From contig JASLFY010000385.1 of assembly GCA_030150425.1 (NCBI GenBank), positions 1-7,064 of the forward strand: a stretch of 7,064 nucleotides of DNA, written 5' to 3'. Of this stretch, positions 6,153 through 7,064 are shown piece by piece. Origin of the DNA: Yimella sp. GTDB taxonomy: Bacteria; Actinomycetota; Actinomycetes; Actinomycetales; Dermatophilaceae. The position numbers and the translations under genes are program-made. Under the pieces are notes generated by a model that saw nothing but the letters and a program-made list of their open reading frames with translations, had not been told where the DNA came from and made no database searches. Every line of letters starts with the position of its first letter. The stretch's first letter is position 1.

Positions 6153-6461
6153 TCAGGCCTCGATCGCGGTGACCTTGACGCGGGTCAGCGGCTGGCGGTG
6201 ACCCTGGCGCTTGCGGTAGCCGGTCTTGTTCTTGTACTTGATGATGGTGATCTTCGGACCCTTGGCGGCCTCGACGACCTCGGCCTTCACGGAGACCTTC
6301 GCCAGCTTCTCGGCGTCGGAGGTCACCTTGTCACCGTCGACCAGCAGAATCGCCTTGAGGTCGATGGACTCGCCGGCCTTCACGGCCACCTTGTCAATGG
6401 TCAGCACATCGCCCACGGAGACCTTCTCCTGGCGACCGCCTGCGCGAACAATCGCGTACAC
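6153..6461 (-). CDS. rplU: 50S ribosomal protein L21
   Basis: L21 binds 23S rRNA in the large subunit. The chosen product has 102 residues and begins (M)YAIVRAGGRQEKVSVGDVLT, the standard family N-terminus. It carries the highly conserved C-terminal RNA-binding stretch YKNKTGYRKRQGHRQPLTRVKV. I place the start at GTG 6459-6461 because it matches the family start and has AAGTGAG (a weak Shine-Dalgarno match) 7 bases upstream. A second in-frame GTG four codons earlier (6471-6473, giving MSYDVYAIV) cannot be excluded. rplU leads the rplU-rpmA pair and follows rne by 100 bases, with a candidate promoter at the end of rne. Confidence 0.96.
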   Translation of the reverse strand: MYAIVRAGGRQEKVSVGDVLTIDKVAVKAGESIDLKAILLVDGDKVTSDAEKLAKVSVKAEVVEAAKGPKITIIKYKNKTGYRKRQGHRQPLTRVKVTAIEA

Positions 6462-6535
6462 GTCGTAACTCACTTTCGTTGTGGCGCACTCGCTCTGTCT
6501 GAACCGGCCAACAGCAACCCCGGGTGGGACGTCGG

Positions 6536-6553
6536 CTCGGTGGGCACACCGAG
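6536..6553 (-). terminator. Small hairpin just after the rne stop codon
   Basis: CTCGGTG (6536-6542) pairs perfectly with CACCGAG (6547-6553) around a 4-base loop, starting 8 bases past the rne stop. There is no T-tract on the minus strand after it. It may terminate or stabilise the 3' end of rne mRNA. If the promoter overlapping the rne stop is real, it would instead form at the very 5' end of the rplU transcript. The structure is seen; its role is inferred. Confidence 0.35.
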
Positions 6554-6558
6554 GGACT

Positions 6559-6588
6559 ACTTTACTGGTTCTGGTCTCCGGACTCCAA
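6559..6588 (-). promoter_or_regulatory. Candidate promoter for rplU-rpmA inside the end of rne
   Basis: On the minus strand TTGGAG (6583-6588) is followed by an 18-base spacer and TAAAGT (6559-6564). TAAAGT fits the actinobacterial -10 pattern TANNNT, and its first three bases are the rne stop codon TAA. TTGGAG matches the first half of the -35 consensus TTGACA. Predicted transcription would begin near 6552, about 90 bases upstream of the L21 start. It is a pattern match only, but ribosomal-protein genes here are expected to need a stronger promoter than read-through from rne. Confidence 0.38.
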
Positions 6589-7064
6589 ATTCGCCGGAGG
6601 ACCGGCAGGAGCCACCACGCGGGCCCGCTTCGGGCGACGCTTCACCGGGGTCTTCGACACCGGGGCGACGGGCTCGGCCGGACCGCTCGACGCCGTCGAG
6701 GCACCGCTGTCGCCGGCCTGTTCGGCCGCGGCAGCCGCGGTGACGGTGACCGGGACGTCCACCGGTGCGGCAGACTCGGTCGGGGCCACCGACGGCGACC
6801 CCGCGCGGCGCGAACCGCGACGCTTGCGGGCCGGAGCCTCCACCTTCGTCTCGGCCTTCGGCTCGGTATTCGCGTCGGCGACGGTTGCGACCGGCTCCGC
6901 CTTCTCAGCCTTCGGCTCCGACGTCTCGACGGGCTTCGACTGCTGCTCGGCCTGCTGGGCGATCGGCTCGACCTCGGCCAGGACGTCCTCGACCTTCTTG
7001 TCGCCGGCCAGCGCGGCGGCGTGGGCCGCGGCCGCGATCTGAGCTGCGGTCGGGCCGGAGTGCG
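6562..7064 (-). CDS. rne: Ribonuclease E/G, C-terminal tail (partial, 5' part outside window)
   Basis: The frame ending at TAA (6562-6564) is open to the right edge, giving the last 166 residues of a larger protein. Its sequence is low in complexity: Ala/Glu/Pro/Val-rich acidic linkers (AAAAHAAALAG, VEPIAQQAEQQ, EPKAEKAEPV) broken by two basic clusters, RKRRGSRR (6805-6828) and KRRPKRAR (6619-6642). Such disordered tails with arginine-rich patches are typical of actinobacterial RNase E, which cuts single-stranded RNA in mRNA decay and rRNA maturation. In that enzyme the tail binds RNA and partner proteins. The catalytic S1/RNase domain is not in the window, so the call rests on tail composition and on the conserved rne–rplU–rpmA–obg order. 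A GTG at 6841-6843 is internal, not a start. Confidence 0.78.
   Translation of the reverse strand, partial: HSGPTAAQIAAAAHAAALAGDKKVEDVLAEVEPIAQQAEQQSKPVETSEPKAEKAEPVATVADANTEPKAETKVEAPARKRRGSRRAGSPSVAPTESAAPVDVPVTVTAAAAAEQAGDSGASTASSGPAEPVAPVSKTPVKRRPKRARVVAPAGPPANLESGDQNQ

Noticed and set aside
6471..6473. GTG as the rplU start (106 residues)
   Set aside because: It has no better ribosome-binding sequence and would add SYD before the standard (M/V)YAIV start of L21. Kept only as an alternative.
6841..6843. Separate 93-residue basic protein starting at this GTG
   Set aside because: The frame is open without a stop to the window edge, with the same low-complexity composition, so this is an internal codon of the rne tail.
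6524..7042. Plus-strand Ala/Ser/Thr-rich open frame of 172 codons
   Set aside because: It is antisense to the repetitive rne tail; its composition simply mirrors the Glu/Ala/Pro-rich tail codons.
1..7064. CRISPR array, tRNA, rRNA, insertion sequence or phage genes
   Set aside because: No regularly spaced repeats, no cloverleaf or rRNA-like segments and no transposase or integrase motifs were seen on either strand.

Overview
The window is high-GC DNA with a strong G/C third-position bias. It carries the conserved actinobacterial block RNase E – L21 – L27 – Obg – ProB – ProA, read on the minus strand from right to left. Gene order, the L21/L27 sequences, an Obg of about 503 residues with a charged C-terminal extension, and an RNase E tail rich in Ala/Pro/Glu with arginine clusters all point to Actinomycetota. 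I cannot fix the genus; Micrococcales or Propionibacteriales are the most likely orders.

Right to left: the window opens inside the C-terminal tail of rne (stop at 6562-6564). A 100-base gap follows with a candidate promoter and a small hairpin. Then come rplU (L21) and rpmA (L27), the two ribosomal proteins normally encoded next to obg. A 98-base gap holding a perfect 18-bp stem-loop separates rpmA from obgE. Obg ends 24 bases before proB (glutamate 5-kinase). proB overlaps by 4 bases a gene for a DedA/VTT-like membrane protein, which overlaps by 1 base an RmlD-like NAD(P)-dependent sugar-nucleotide reductase/epimerase. A 119-base gap full of related GC-rich inverted and direct repeats then leads to proA (glutamate-5-semialdehyde dehydrogenase). 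At the far left lies what looks like the last 17 codons of a convergent plus-strand gene. Overlapping hairpins sit between it and proA.

The left half supplies the first two enzymes of proline synthesis from glutamate (ProB, then ProA). Here the pair is split by two overlapping genes of unrelated type. Both proB and proA have the same hexamer TACCCT exactly 6 bases before the start codon, which suggests leaderless mRNAs and separate promoters for the two separated genes. The right half is translation and ribosome-assembly machinery: L21 and L27, the ribosome-associated GTPase Obg, and RNase E for rRNA/mRNA processing.

I found no mobile element, tRNA, rRNA, CRISPR array or clearly new system. 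The most unusual parts are non-coding: the repeat cluster before proA, the twin leaderless-type promoters, and the long rpmA–obg hairpin. The most unusual coding feature is the two-gene insertion between proB and proA.
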